Positions 1-7,701 are shown, numbered from the stretch's first letter. The stretch is 46,209 nucleotides of DNA from JBBIWA01 sp037439425 (GCA_037439425.1 JBBIWA010000041.1:1-46209), one strand, 5' to 3'. The notes: a model not told the origin generated them from the letters alone. Translations and numbers: made by a program.

Positions 1-48
1 CAACGCCAGTAACGTCTCACCAGGAATTTCTAAAACGATTTCACTCAT
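1..48 (-). CDS. Start of a probable UPF0175-type antitoxin (partial)
   Basis: Only the first 16 codons lie in the window; the gene runs off the left edge. They begin with ATG at 48 and read MSEIVLEIPGETLLAL. A short beta strand followed by a helix starting with leucines and alanine resembles the opening of UPF0175 proteins, which are small DNA-binding antitoxin-like proteins often paired with VapC toxins. With 16 residues this is only a suggestion, and the downstream partner is outside the window. Confidence 0.4.
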   Translation of the reverse strand, partial: MSEIVLEIPGETLLAL

Positions 49-84
49 GTTCCCACGCTCTCCCAAGGTGACAGTTGATCTCAA

Positions 85-252
85 GGGTGACACCGCTTAG
101 AGAAATTTTCTCCCTTGCAATAAGTTCCCGACAAGCCCGTACTCACCCTTCGGCAGAGTTTACCCTGAGCGAAGTCGAAGGGTAAAGCTTGCTTAAACCA
201 TCAACGCGGATGGCAAGGTCAGGCATAGGATTAGGGATTTCGGATTTCGGAT
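85..252. repeat. Intergenic inverted repeat and short GGATTTC repeats
   Basis: Around 143-184 the arms acccttcg and cgaagggt face each other across a sequence resembling the TTCGACTTCGCTCAGG-type repeats common in repeat-rich environmental genomes. At 232-255 there are direct copies of ggatttc, the same family as the array at 619-716. No gene is visible here. Confidence 0.6.
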
Positions 253-624
253 TTAGTTCCGCGACTTGGTAGTTTTGCCGATGCTGGTAAAGATGGCCAG
301 CAGTTCGCGAGCTTCCTTGAGGAGCCAGCGACTCTCGTTGGGATCACCAATGTCCGATTCGTCGAAGAGTTCCAGCCAGTACTCCGACTCGGCCGATTCC
401 TTCTCGACAATGCCGATCTTGTTAATGAAATCGCTCCGCGAGACGGCTCGGTTCGCTTCGCGGTAGTTGGCACCGATGGAGGTGCCTGCTTTCAGCAATT
501 GATAGCCCAGCACATCGGTCACCTTGCTCCGGGGCAATGTGGCGACGAAGCGAACGACTCGTAGTGCGAACGCTTTGGTCCGCCGCTCTAGTTCAACTTT
601 GGCCGTGAACTCCAGTTCTAAATC
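253..624 (-). pseudogene. Four-helix-bundle protein of the S23 / 23S rRNA intervening-sequence family, start codon lost
   Basis: The product is a small helical protein of unknown role (family known as S23, 'four helix bundle protein', TIGR02436), often encoded near rRNA or repeats. The family signature KAFALRVVRF, then LLKAGTSIGANYREANRA and YWLEL, is clear. The reading frame is open from the stop at 253 up to a TGA at 625-627, but the part before the family core has no ATG or GTG. The only TTG (537) lies inside the core and would remove the first helix. Immediately upstream, at 619-716, is an array of ATTCGCAATCCGAAATC-type repeats, which seems to have replaced the native start. It is either a pseudogene or starts from a rare codon such as CTG at 615. 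Family assignment is secure; functionality is doubtful. Confidence 0.7.
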
Positions 625-716
625 TCAAATTCGCAATCCGAAATCCGAAATCCACAATTCGCAATTCGCAATTTCACAATCCGCAATCCGAAATCCGAAA
701 TCCGAAATCCGAAATG
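619..716. repeat. Array of short degenerate repeats (ATTCGCAATCCGAAATCC family)
   Basis: About 98 bp made of alternating variants of cgaaatccgaaatc, cgcaattcgcaattc and cgcaatccg. Related stretches occur at 232-255, inside the ATP sulfurylase gene at about 1956-1981, and twice near 17744-17832. Translated in one frame they give runs like NPKSEIRN. The array sits exactly where the start of the S23-family gene should be. Confidence 0.85.
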
Positions 717-762
717 TTCGCTACTGCTTGCTCAGGTTTTCAACGAGGGCGGCTAAGAATTT

Positions 763-2535
763 CTACACTGCCGCCGGTTCACCATCGGAGGCTGTTGCCA
801 CCTCTCCGGGAATCTTGATTAACCCTTGCTTGATCAGGTAATCCACAATCAACCGAGCATTCTCTTCAGGCGTGCAAGCCACTGTGTCCAATCGGATCTC
901 AGCCTGCTCTGGTGGTTCGTATGGGTCATCAATGCCTGTAAAGCCTTTGATCTCACCCCGTCGCGCTTTGGCGTACAATCCTTTGGTGTCACGCTGCTCA
1001 CACACTTCCAGTGGTGTATCCACGAACACCTCAACAAAGTAATCACTCCCCACCATATTGCGCACGTCGTTGCGCGTCGCCCGGTAGGGGCTCACAGCCG
1101 CGCAGATGACCGTACCACCGTGGCGCACGATCTCTGAGGCGACGAAGCCAATCCGCCGAATGTTGATGTCCCGATCCTCCTTGCTGAAGCCCAGGCCTCT
1201 TGACAGATGAGTACGCACTACATCGCCGTCTAGCAGCGTCACCTGGCGGCCATGCTCCAAAAGCAGTTGAGTCAACACCTCAGCCGTGGTCGATTTGCCA
1301 GAGCCGCTCAGTCCAGTGAACCATATGCACACCCCTTGCTTGTGCCGGGGCGGATAGCTCTCGGCCAGAATCTCGGCCACTTCGGGCCGGGTGAACCACT
1401 CCGGTAGCTTGCGGCCGTTGTTGAGGTACTCTTCCCGCACCTGCGTGCCGGAGATAACAGCTCTCTTGGCGCCCACTGCTACCTTAGCCCCCTCTTCGTA
1501 GCGGTCTTCATCCGGCAGGTACACCAGCGTCGTGAATGGAATCACCTTCACGCCTAGCTCCTCGCTGTATCGTTCGGCCATATGCTGAGCCTCGTATGGG
1601 CCATAGAAGGGTTCGCCGCTCGAGTTGAGTCCAGGGCCAGCGTGATCTCGCCCCACGATCAGGTGGTTGGCACCATAGTTGCGCCGGATGAGCATATGCC
1701 AGAGAGCTTCGCGCGGGCCGGCCAGCCGCATCGCCAGCGGGAGCAACGCCAGCAAGATCCGCTCAGGATGGTAGTAGCGCTGTGCCATTGCCTTATAAGT
1801 CCGCACCCGGGTGAAGTGATCCACATCCCCCGGCTTGCTCAGTCCCACCACCGGGTGCAGCAACAAAATACCATCTACCTCCTGGATGGCGCGTTTGGTT
1901 AGCTCTTCGTGGGCCCGGTGCAATGGGTTGCGGGTCTGAAAAGCGACTACGTTCAATTGCGAATTGCGGATTTGCGGATTTGCTGTTCGCAGCGTTTCGA
2001 GCCTGGCCCGCGTTTGGGCTGGGGTCAGGCGCAGGTCCTGGAAGTCGTAGTGGCGCGGCAGTTGTAGCACCCGCAGAGGGCCAGAGATGTTGAGCGGCCC
2101 CCAACGGCGCATCTCGGCCACCAGGGGATGGCGCAGATCCAGCGTGCCGAAGACCTTCTCAGCTACCTCATTCCGATCCCATGCGTAGACCTCCTCGATT
2201 GTCATCACCGCCAGCAACTCATTCCTGGTGTTGCGCAGAGCAATCTCCCGGTCCAGGCAAATTTCCGGGCTGGGTTCTACAGGTAGTGTGACCGGGATGG
2301 GAAAGAGGTGCCCATCGGCCAGGCGCATCTCATCCAACACGCGCTGGTGATCGGCTTGACTCATGAAACGATCCAAGGGGGAGAAAGCGCCAGTGGCTAA
2401 CAGCTCCAGATCACAAACTGCCCGCTCCGAGATTTGAATCGAGGGTAGCTGATTGGCATATGCCTTGATTTCACTTACTGCTTCGGCTGGGGCCAGCAGA
2501 TTTACTATTTTTCCACCGTAAGGAGGTATCAACAT
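763..2535 (-). CDS. Bifunctional sulfate adenylyltransferase / adenylylsulfate kinase
   Basis: A 590-residue fusion that activates sulfate to APS and then phosphorylates it to PAPS, in the cytoplasm. The N-terminal PUA-like and ATP sulfurylase parts (about residues 1-385) carry the nucleotide-binding motif QTRNPLHRAHE and GRDHAGPG. The C-terminal APS kinase domain (about 395-575) has a P-loop GLSGSGKST, the DGD substrate motif and VSPYR. The ATG at 2535 gives MLIPPYGG, the expected start of the family; no strong Shine-Dalgarno is visible. A peptide NPQIRNSQLN just before QTRNP is encoded by the same short repeat seen at 619-716, so a dispersed repeat has entered the gene in frame. The fusion can serve sulfate assimilation or sulfation of sugars; the nearby exopolysaccharide cluster makes the latter possible but unproven. 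It ends with TAG. Confidence 0.95.
   Translation of the reverse strand: MLIPPYGGKIVNLLAPAEAVSEIKAYANQLPSIQISERAVCDLELLATGAFSPLDRFMSQADHQRVLDEMRLADGHLFPIPVTLPVEPSPEICLDREIALRNTRNELLAVMTIEEVYAWDRNEVAEKVFGTLDLRHPLVAEMRRWGPLNISGPLRVLQLPRHYDFQDLRLTPAQTRARLETLRTANPQIRNSQLNVVAFQTRNPLHRAHEELTKRAIQEVDGILLLHPVVGLSKPGDVDHFTRVRTYKAMAQRYYHPERILLALLPLAMRLAGPREALWHMLIRRNYGANHLIVGRDHAGPGLNSSGEPFYGPYEAQHMAERYSEELGVKVIPFTTLVYLPDEDRYEEGAKVAVGAKRAVISGTQVREEYLNNGRKLPEWFTRPEVAEILAESYPPRHKQGVCIWFTGLSGSGKSTTAEVLTQLLLEHGRQVTLLDGDVVRTHLSRGLGFSKEDRDINIRRIGFVASEIVRHGGTVICAAVSPYRATRNDVRNMVGSDYFVEVFVDTPLEVCEQRDTKGLYAKARRGEIKGFTGIDDPYEPPEQAEIRLDTVACTPEENARLIVDYLIKQGLIKIPGEVATASDGEPAAV
1956..1981. repeat. Short dispersed repeat inside the ATP sulfurylase coding sequence
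   Basis: The stretch of gcgaattgcggatttgcgg type matches the repeat family at 619-716 and 17744-17832. It preserves the reading frame and encodes about eight residues of NPQIRNSQ composition between the helix before the active site and the QTRNP motif. Confidence 0.8.
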
Positions 2536-2856
2536 TGTCTTGTAACTACTGCGACCCCGGAGGGGCCAGCTATCTATAGTCAGCAGTGAAGGGAAGGAAG
2601 CCGCAGCTGCAGTAGGGGCGGCCTATCAATCAATGCCAAAAGCTCGCTCTCTGCCGCAGCTAGAGAGTTCTTTATCTCTCACTTCTAAAGAGATTGTTCC
2701 TACCGGAGCTAAGTACTGCCCTCGCCGCAGTAGTTACACCGGATTTTGACCATCTGCTTCCTGAGTCGCCCGTGGCTGAATGATGAAGGCTATGGCGACT
2801 GCGCCGATCACGGCCAGCTTTTTGACAAATAGGCCTTCCTGGCCTACACTTTCAGC
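2536..2856. repeat. Intergenic region with CTACCGCAGCTA-type imperfect palindromes
   Basis: No gene is visible. The region holds face-to-face copies of a repeat family recognisable by gtaactactgcg, ccgcagctagagag and gcagtagttac (about 2545-2570, 2605-2630, 2655-2745). Similar sequence recurs at 4800-5035, 23850-23950, 26770-26895 and 27190-27330. Confidence 0.6.
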
Positions 2857-2969
2857 GGAGGCGATGATCATGCCCAAGACGATAACACTGAAAGACAGCC
2901 AATTGCAATTCAATAATAATGGTAGTCTAGGGAGGCGATGATCATACCCAAGACGATAACACTGAAAGA
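2857..2969 (+). repeat. 39-bp direct repeat at the 5' end of the antitoxin-like gene
   Basis: The 39-bp sequence beginning ggaggcgatgatcat occurs at 2857-2895 and again at 2931-2969 with one difference: ATG at 2870 in the first copy is ATA in the second. The first copy has GGAGG upstream and reads MPKTITLKD before a stop at 2936-2938, so it is a duplicated, orphaned gene start. The second continues into the antitoxin-like reading frame. Confidence 0.85.
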
Positions 2970-3368
2970 GGTGCAGACTACCTACTCGCTGCCCATTGAA
3001 GCCAGTCAGCTCAATCAGGGTCCCCCATCTTTGTGGAACACGAAGGCCGGTTGGTGGCTGTCATCATGAGCATCGAAGACTACTACCAACGCTTCCCTGC
3101 TGAGCACGATGCCTGGCGGCAAGAGCAATTGCACCGGCTGGAACCTAATCGCACGGCATTCCAACGGCTCCTACCCGAACTGCTGAAGACCCACAGTAAT
3201 CAATTTGTGACCATCTATCAGGAAAACTCGGTTGATGCGGATCCAGATCGTGCTACTCTTGTCCAACGCGCCCGCGCCCAAGGCTATCGCCCTGTGTATA
3301 TCCAGAAAGTGACCCTAGAACCTCGCATCGTTAAGTTCCCTTCTCCCGAAGAGGTCTGGCGTGTATAA
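2938..3368 (+). pseudogene. Phd/YefM-like antitoxin homologue with DUF5678-like C-terminus, frameshifted
   Basis: The first frame (from ATG 2938) reads PKTITLKEVQ, then SLPIEASQLNQGP, and stops making sense at a run of five C at 3022-3026. One extra C would join it to the second frame, which continues IFVEHEGRLVAVIMSIEDY and runs to 3368. The joined product is about 143 residues. Its N-terminal half resembles Phd/YefM antitoxins (a strand, 'xxEGxxVAVI', then 'SIEDY'). Its C-terminal half (QFVTIYQENSVDADPD, then RPVYIQKVT) resembles DUF5678-like domains. The native ATG is changed to ATA by a 39-bp duplication. Its end overlaps the next gene by 8 bp, so the two were translated together. The C-run could be a sequencing error or a real mutation. 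Family names are inference from motif memory. Confidence 0.6.
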
Positions 3369-3726
3369 CTACGATACTAGTGTAGTTCCTCCGGCAGCCT
3401 CTCTCCCGGTCCAGATAACCAATCCAGAAACCGGGGTAGCAATCAACATGCTGGCTAAGATCGATAGCGGAGCCGCCATGTCAGTCTTACCCCAAACAGC
3501 CGTAGCGGGTCTGGCTCTTGAACCAACAGGAGATATCTTGGCCAGCGGCTATGACCGCAAAATGACGTTGCTGCCTACTTACAACGTTACTGTCGCAGTA
3601 GCAAATTACACCATCCAGGATGTTGAGCTCATCGCATCACCTAGAGCATATGTGCTTTTGGGCCGTGACATCCTCAATCACTTCATTCTCACCCTGGAAT
3701 GGCAAAAGCCTCACTTTCGACCTTGA
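3361..3726 (+). CDS. Retropepsin-like aspartic protease (clan AA)
   Basis: A 121-residue single-domain protein with the aspartic protease signature AKIDSGAAMSVLP (residues 31-43; Asp-Ser-Gly-Ala is the catalytic loop) and the second family motif YVLLGRDILN near residue 98-107. This is the half-size, dimer-forming type known from retroviruses and from bacterial pfam13650/13975 proteins. There is no signal peptide or membrane segment, so it is likely cytoplasmic. It starts with GTG at 3361, inside the last codons of the damaged antitoxin-like gene, which indicates a two-gene unit. Substrate unknown; the upstream protein or its partners are plausible targets, but this is speculation. Confidence 0.8.
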   Translation: MYNYDTSVVPPAASLPVQITNPETGVAINMLAKIDSGAAMSVLPQTAVAGLALEPTGDILASGYDRKMTLLPTYNVTVAVANYTIQDVELIASPRAYVLLGRDILNHFILTLEWQKPHFRP

Positions 3727-3880
3727 AGACCCCTGAGCCGCGCCACATTGAGAATTCGGGGAAACGGAGAAACCTGGCGTCGGCCAATTCGCCACAAAAT
3801 TTCGCGAATTCCACTAATTCTCTTTCTTCGTGCCAACTCGTGTAATTCGTTGCACATAGTTTTCGCTCCTGGCTCTTTGC
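3727..3880. repeat. Intergenic region with AATTCG-type repeats
   Basis: Between the protease and the ABC permease (convergent), the sequence contains short degenerate copies such as gaattcgggg, ttcgcgaattcc, ctttcttcgtgcc and gtgtaattcgttg. No terminator hairpin with a T-run was recognised. Confidence 0.5.
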
Positions 3881-4765
3881 TCAAATCACATCGGCAAAGT
3901 TCTTCTCCATGCGCCTGAAGTAAAATGCTCCCCCAATGAGCAAGATCAGTGAAGCCAGAGCTGAGGCAGCGATAACCAGGCCAGGTCTGGTATCAGTTCC
4001 TAACAACGCCCAGCGAAATCCTTCGATGACACCTACCATCGGATTGAGACCATAGATCGTCCGCCAGGGCTCAGATAGTAGACTGCTCGGATAAGCTATG
4101 GGTGTAGCAAACATCCAGAACTGGGTGATGAAAGGAATAACATAACGCACATCGCGGTATTCGACATTCAAAGCCGAAAACCACAAACCAACAGCCAGTG
4201 CGGCAACAAAAGCTAGGATCAGAAACAATGGCAACCAGAGGATATTCCACGTAGGCACCATTCCATAATAAAGCATCATCCCCAGCAAAACGATAAATGC
4301 CAGCACAAAGTCAATGACTCCGGAGATGACGGTGGAGATGGGGATGATCAGTCGCGGAAAGTAGACCTTGGTAATCAGATTGGCGCTTCCCACTAGGCTG
4401 TTAGAAGATTGACTGAGACCATTGGCAAAGAACATCCACGGCACCAGCGCCGCGTAGGAGAAGATCGGATATGGAATCCCATCCGAAGGCACTTTAGCCA
4501 GCTTGCCAAAAAAGAGGCTGAAGACAACCATCGTAAAGAAGGGTTGAATAATGGCCCAGGCAGCACCCAGGACCGTCTGTTTGTAACGCACCTTGACATC
4601 GCGCCAGGTGAGAAGATAGAGCAATTCACGGTATTCCCACAGCTCGTGTAGCTTGAGTGAAACCCAGCCACGGGAAGGTTCGATACGCAGTATGGGTAGC
4701 TCTTGCTCGACTTTATTCTCCTGTAATATTACTTCTTCGCTTAATGCAGCCATGCCGGTCTTCAC
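3881..4765 (-). CDS. ABC-2 type polysaccharide export permease (Wzm/TagG-like)
   Basis: A 294-residue inner-membrane permease of the family exporting O-antigen, teichoic acid or capsule chains. After a cytoplasmic lead come the family motif ELLYLLTWRDVKVRYKQT (about residues 46-63) and roughly six membrane segments, with NVEYRDVRY in the loop between segments 4 and 5 and an amphipathic tail ending MEKNFADVI. Such permeases need an ATPase (Wzt/TagH type), but none is encoded in the window. It is the last gene of the minus-strand exopolysaccharide cluster, and its ATPase may lie elsewhere on the chromosome. It starts at ATG 4765; ATG at 4753 is an alternative. Confidence 0.9.
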   Translation of the reverse strand: MKTGMAALSEEVILQENKVEQELPILRIEPSRGWVSLKLHELWEYRELLYLLTWRDVKVRYKQTVLGAAWAIIQPFFTMVVFSLFFGKLAKVPSDGIPYPIFSYAALVPWMFFANGLSQSSNSLVGSANLITKVYFPRLIIPISTVISGVIDFVLAFIVLLGMMLYYGMVPTWNILWLPLFLILAFVAALAVGLWFSALNVEYRDVRYVIPFITQFWMFATPIAYPSSLLSEPWRTIYGLNPMVGVIEGFRWALLGTDTRPGLVIAASALASLILLIGGAFYFRRMEKNFADVI

Positions 4766-5076
4766 TAAACTGATATTCCTTCGCGCCCCTTTGCTCTGAA
4801 CCTTTAGCGGATAATCATGCTGCCGGCGAGCACCAGGGATTACTCCTTTAACCTTAGCATCCGTATCCTCTCGCTCCGTAGGAGCGTTCCGTTTATAGTC
4901 ATACGCCGCATTAAGTTCTCTAGCTCCGGGGGAGCGGCCTTGTGGATGATCAACAGGCTACTGTCCCGGAACTAGGTAGCTAACCTCAACGACACTCTAC
5001 AAACGGGAGCGATCCTACCGCAGCTAAGGAAATTTATGTCCAGATCTATTTTGCCGACCAACTTAACATTTTGTTC
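4766..5076. repeat. Intergenic region with CTACCGCAGCTA-type repeats
   Basis: About 310 bp without a gene. Copies of the family seen at 2536-2745 and 27190-27330 are visible, for example gctccgtaggagcgttcc (about 4873-4890), agctccgggggagcgg and gcgatcctaccgcagctaag (about 5010-5029). Confidence 0.55.
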
Positions 5077-5238
5077 CTAAAACAGAGTATAAATGAAAGG
5101 TGCCAGTGCTGATGACTGGGCAAAGACTAACAGCATCCCAAAGAGCAACAGAACGATGACCATCGGTAACAACCAGAACTTCTTTTGCTCTTTCAGGAAG
5201 AGCCAGAATTCGCGAAGTAGCAGTAGCTTGCTATTCAT
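5077..5238 (-). CDS. DUF5989 small membrane protein (SxtK-like)
   Basis: A 53-residue protein from ATG 5238 to TAG at 5077-5079. It opens MNSKLLLLREFWLFLKE, has the family core KKFWLLP, one hydrophobic membrane segment (MVIVLLLFGMLLVF, about residues 26-39) and ends SSALAPFIYTLF, the hallmark of DUF5989. These tiny membrane proteins accompany carbamoyltransferase and SxtJ genes in many clusters; sxtK of saxitoxin clusters is, as far as I recall, of this type. Here it follows the SxtJ gene by about 210 bp of repeats. Its function is unknown. Confidence 0.85.
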   Translation of the reverse strand: MNSKLLLLREFWLFLKEQKKFWLLPMVIVLLLFGMLLVFAQSSALAPFIYTLF

Positions 5239-5445
5239 CTCTCTCAACCTCCCCTGGAAAAAACAGGCTTCAGACCCCAGACCTCACCCTGTCTTTTCGG
5301 TTCCCTTCAGTAAGCCTGGGTACGCACGCATCTTGCGTGCTTGTCTTCATCCGGATGGGTCATCGCACTCAGAGTTAGCACGATGGAAGCGTGCGTACCC
5401 AGGTGGTGAAAAGCACGATGGAAGCGTGCGTACCCAGGATGTAAA
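5239..5445. repeat. Intercistronic repeats of the GTACGCACGC family
   Basis: Between the SxtJ and DUF5989 genes are face-to-face and tandem copies of gggtacgcacgcatcttgcg and agcacgatggaagcgtgcgt (about 5319-5440). The same family is found at 18670-18735, 20037-20212, 21741-21865, 23965-24100, 27080-27166 and 31110-31190. Confidence 0.75.
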
Positions 5446-5859
5446 TCAGTACAAATGCTCGTAACTGCCTTTCGCTGGCCTCATTTTCCCTCTTATATGC
5501 CAGTAACTGGGACAGGAACGATCCAGCTTGCGTCTTAACACGTCATCTCGAACCAACCGTACTATCAAAGCGACCGGGGTTAAAATCAGGTAGAAGAACA
5601 GACCCAAAATCACTCTGGTGTTGATCCAGGCTAATACTCCAGCCAATCCCATCCAGGCTTTGTAAACCGGATTCAAGGCCGAGGGTATCACAAGCCCGCT
5701 CAGCAGAAACAGCCCCGCCAGCGCAAACAGAATCAATGGGATTGCCCGCGCATTACGCCATAAGCCTATGCTGCCGAAGATCACAAGCGCCGTGGCCATG
5801 ATCCAAGCGAACTTGCGCAACTCAGTGCGTGATAGAGCATTTCTAGGTCCAGCTTCCAT
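5446..5859 (-). CDS. SxtJ family membrane protein
   Basis: About 137 residues from ATG 5859 (a TTG one codon earlier is possible). It opens with a short cytoplasmic arm LSRTELRKFAW, followed by two hydrophobic segments close together (ALVIFGSIGLW and PLILFALAGLFLLSGLV). The family motif NPVYKAWMGLAGVLAWINTR comes next, then another segment (LFFYLILTPVALIVRL) and a charged, cytoplasmic C-terminus. This matches the SxtJ family, found next to NodU/SxtI carbamoyltransferases. It starts 12 bp after the carbamoyltransferase stop codon, so the two are probably co-translated. Biochemical role unknown; an interaction with the carbamoyltransferase at the membrane is an inference. Confidence 0.85.
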   Translation of the reverse strand: MEAGPRNALSRTELRKFAWIMATALVIFGSIGLWRNARAIPLILFALAGLFLLSGLVIPSALNPVYKAWMGLAGVLAWINTRVILGLFFYLILTPVALIVRLVRDDVLRRKLDRSCPSYWHIRGKMRPAKGSYEHLY

Positions 5860-5871
5860 CAAGTAGTCGCC

Positions 5872-7701
5872 TCAATCGAGTTGAAATTCCGAGCGCCAAT
5901 CGGTGTCATCTTCCCATTTCGGCTGCTGCCGCTTGTCTAACAGGAAAGTCTCCAGCACCAGATAATCCATCTCGGTCCGCATAAAACAGCGATAGGCATC
6001 CTCAGGAGTACACACTATGGGTTCACCGCGCACATTGAATGAGGTATTGACGATGACCGGGCATCCCGTTAAATCGTAAAACGCCTTAATCAGGTCGTAG
6101 TATCTGGGATTCTCCTCGCGGCGCACAGTTTGAATACGGGCGGAATAGTCAACGTGAGTCACGGCCGGGATCACTGAACGGGGAACATTCAGCTTCTCTA
6201 TGCCGAACAGCTTCTCCTCTTCCGAAGTCATCTGGCGGCGCTTGTCGGCGCGCACCGGCGCTACCAGCAACATATAGGGCGAATCCAGGTCTAATTCAAA
6301 GTATTCGCTCACGTGCTCGCGCAAAACCGAGGGCGCAAAGGGACGAAAGGATTCGCGGAATTTTATCTTGAGGTTCATTACCGATTGCATCCTGGGTGAG
6401 CGCGCATCGCCCAGGATCGAACGCGCACCGAGCGCGCGCGGCCCAAACTCCATCCGGCCTTGAAACCAACCGACCACATTCTCTGCGGCCAGCAGCTTCG
6501 CGGTCTCCATTACGATATCCTCTCGGCTGAGCTGAGCATAAGGTATAGCTCTGGAATCGAGGAACCCTTTTATCTCTTCTTCACTATAGCTCGGCCCAAG
6601 CAGCGCAGCCTGCATACCATCTCGATAGCCGTTGCGACTCCCATCCAGGTTGCGATTATTGCCCAGATACCGATGCCATATGGAAAGGGCCACTCCCACA
6701 GCGCCACCTGCATCGCCCGCCGCCGGTTGAATCCATATCTCGTCGTATGGACCTTCCCTGAGAATGCGCCCATTGCCTACGCAATTGAGCGCCACTCCGC
6801 CCGCCAGGCAGAGATTCTTCTGTCCGGTCATCTTGTGGACGTGGCGCGCCATGCGCAGCATCGCTTCTTCCGTCACCTCCTGGATTGAGCGGGCGATGTC
6901 CATTTCGCGCTGCGTCAGCTCGGATTCCGCTTTGCGCGGCGGGCCGCCAAACAACTCATTAAAGCGCCCGTTGGTCATCGTCAATCCTTGACAGAAATTG
7001 AAGTACTTGAGATTGAGCGCGAGCGAGCCATCCTCTTTGAGGTCTATTAGCTCGTTGAGAATGAGGTCCACGTACTTTGGTTCGCCATAAGGAGCCAGGC
7101 CCATCACCTTGTATTCGCCCGAGTTGACCTTAAAACCAGTGTAGTAGGTGAAGGCTGAATAAAGCAGCCCCAGGGAATGGGGGAATCGAAGTTCGCCGAA
7201 CAGTTCAATCTCGTTATCATGGCCAATGCCGTAGCTTGAAGTTGCCCATTCACCCACGCCATCCATCGTCAGGATAGCCGCTTCCTTAAACGGAGATGGA
7301 TAGAAGGCACTGGCGGCGTGGGATTCGTGATGCTCGGCAAACAATACAGGGCCGTGGTAGCCAAGCTCTTTACGCACGAGATCGGGGATCCACAGTTTTT
7401 CTTTCAGCCATAGCGGCATGGCTTTGATAAAGGATTGGATTCCGGCAGGGGCATAACCGAGATAAGTTTCCAGCAGCCGCTCGAACTTGGTCAAAGGCTT
7501 GTCATAAAATCCGACGTAAGCCAGCCCGTCTGCCGCAATGCCAGCTTCCTTCAGACAATACCGGGCAGCGTGGATGGGGAAGCGATGGTCATGCTTTTTC
7601 CGCGTGAAACGCTCCTCCTGAGCTGCTGCCACGATCTCGCCGTCGCGCACCAGGCAGGCAGCCGAGTCGTGATAGAAAGCTGAGATCCCAAGAATGTACA
7701 T
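5872..7701 (-). CDS. NodU/SxtI/TobZ-type carbamoyltransferase
   Basis: A 609-residue cytoplasmic enzyme that transfers a carbamoyl group from carbamoyl phosphate to a hydroxyl of a sugar or other small molecule, through carbamoyladenylate. It has the N-terminal ASKHA-fold domain with HDSAACLVRDGEIVAAAQEE, HHESHAASAFYPS, MDGVGEW and GGVALNCVGNG, and the C-terminal domain beginning GRMEFGPRALGARSIL. Length and motifs are typical and intact. It sits in an exopolysaccharide cluster between a GDP-mannose-epimerase-like gene and SxtJ, so carbamoylation of a polysaccharide sugar is the likely role. The substrate cannot be read from the sequence. Confidence 0.93.
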   Translation of the reverse strand: MYILGISAFYHDSAACLVRDGEIVAAAQEERFTRKKHDHRFPIHAARYCLKEAGIAADGLAYVGFYDKPLTKFERLLETYLGYAPAGIQSFIKAMPLWLKEKLWIPDLVRKELGYHGPVLFAEHHESHAASAFYPSPFKEAAILTMDGVGEWATSSYGIGHDNEIELFGELRFPHSLGLLYSAFTYYTGFKVNSGEYKVMGLAPYGEPKYVDLILNELIDLKEDGSLALNLKYFNFCQGLTMTNGRFNELFGGPPRKAESELTQREMDIARSIQEVTEEAMLRMARHVHKMTGQKNLCLAGGVALNCVGNGRILREGPYDEIWIQPAAGDAGGAVGVALSIWHRYLGNNRNLDGSRNGYRDGMQAALLGPSYSEEEIKGFLDSRAIPYAQLSREDIVMETAKLLAAENVVGWFQGRMEFGPRALGARSILGDARSPRMQSVMNLKIKFRESFRPFAPSVLREHVSEYFELDLDSPYMLLVAPVRADKRRQMTSEEEKLFGIEKLNVPRSVIPAVTHVDYSARIQTVRREENPRYYDLIKAFYDLTGCPVIVNTSFNVRGEPIVCTPEDAYRCFMRTEMDYLVLETFLLDKRQQPKWEDDTDWRSEFQLD

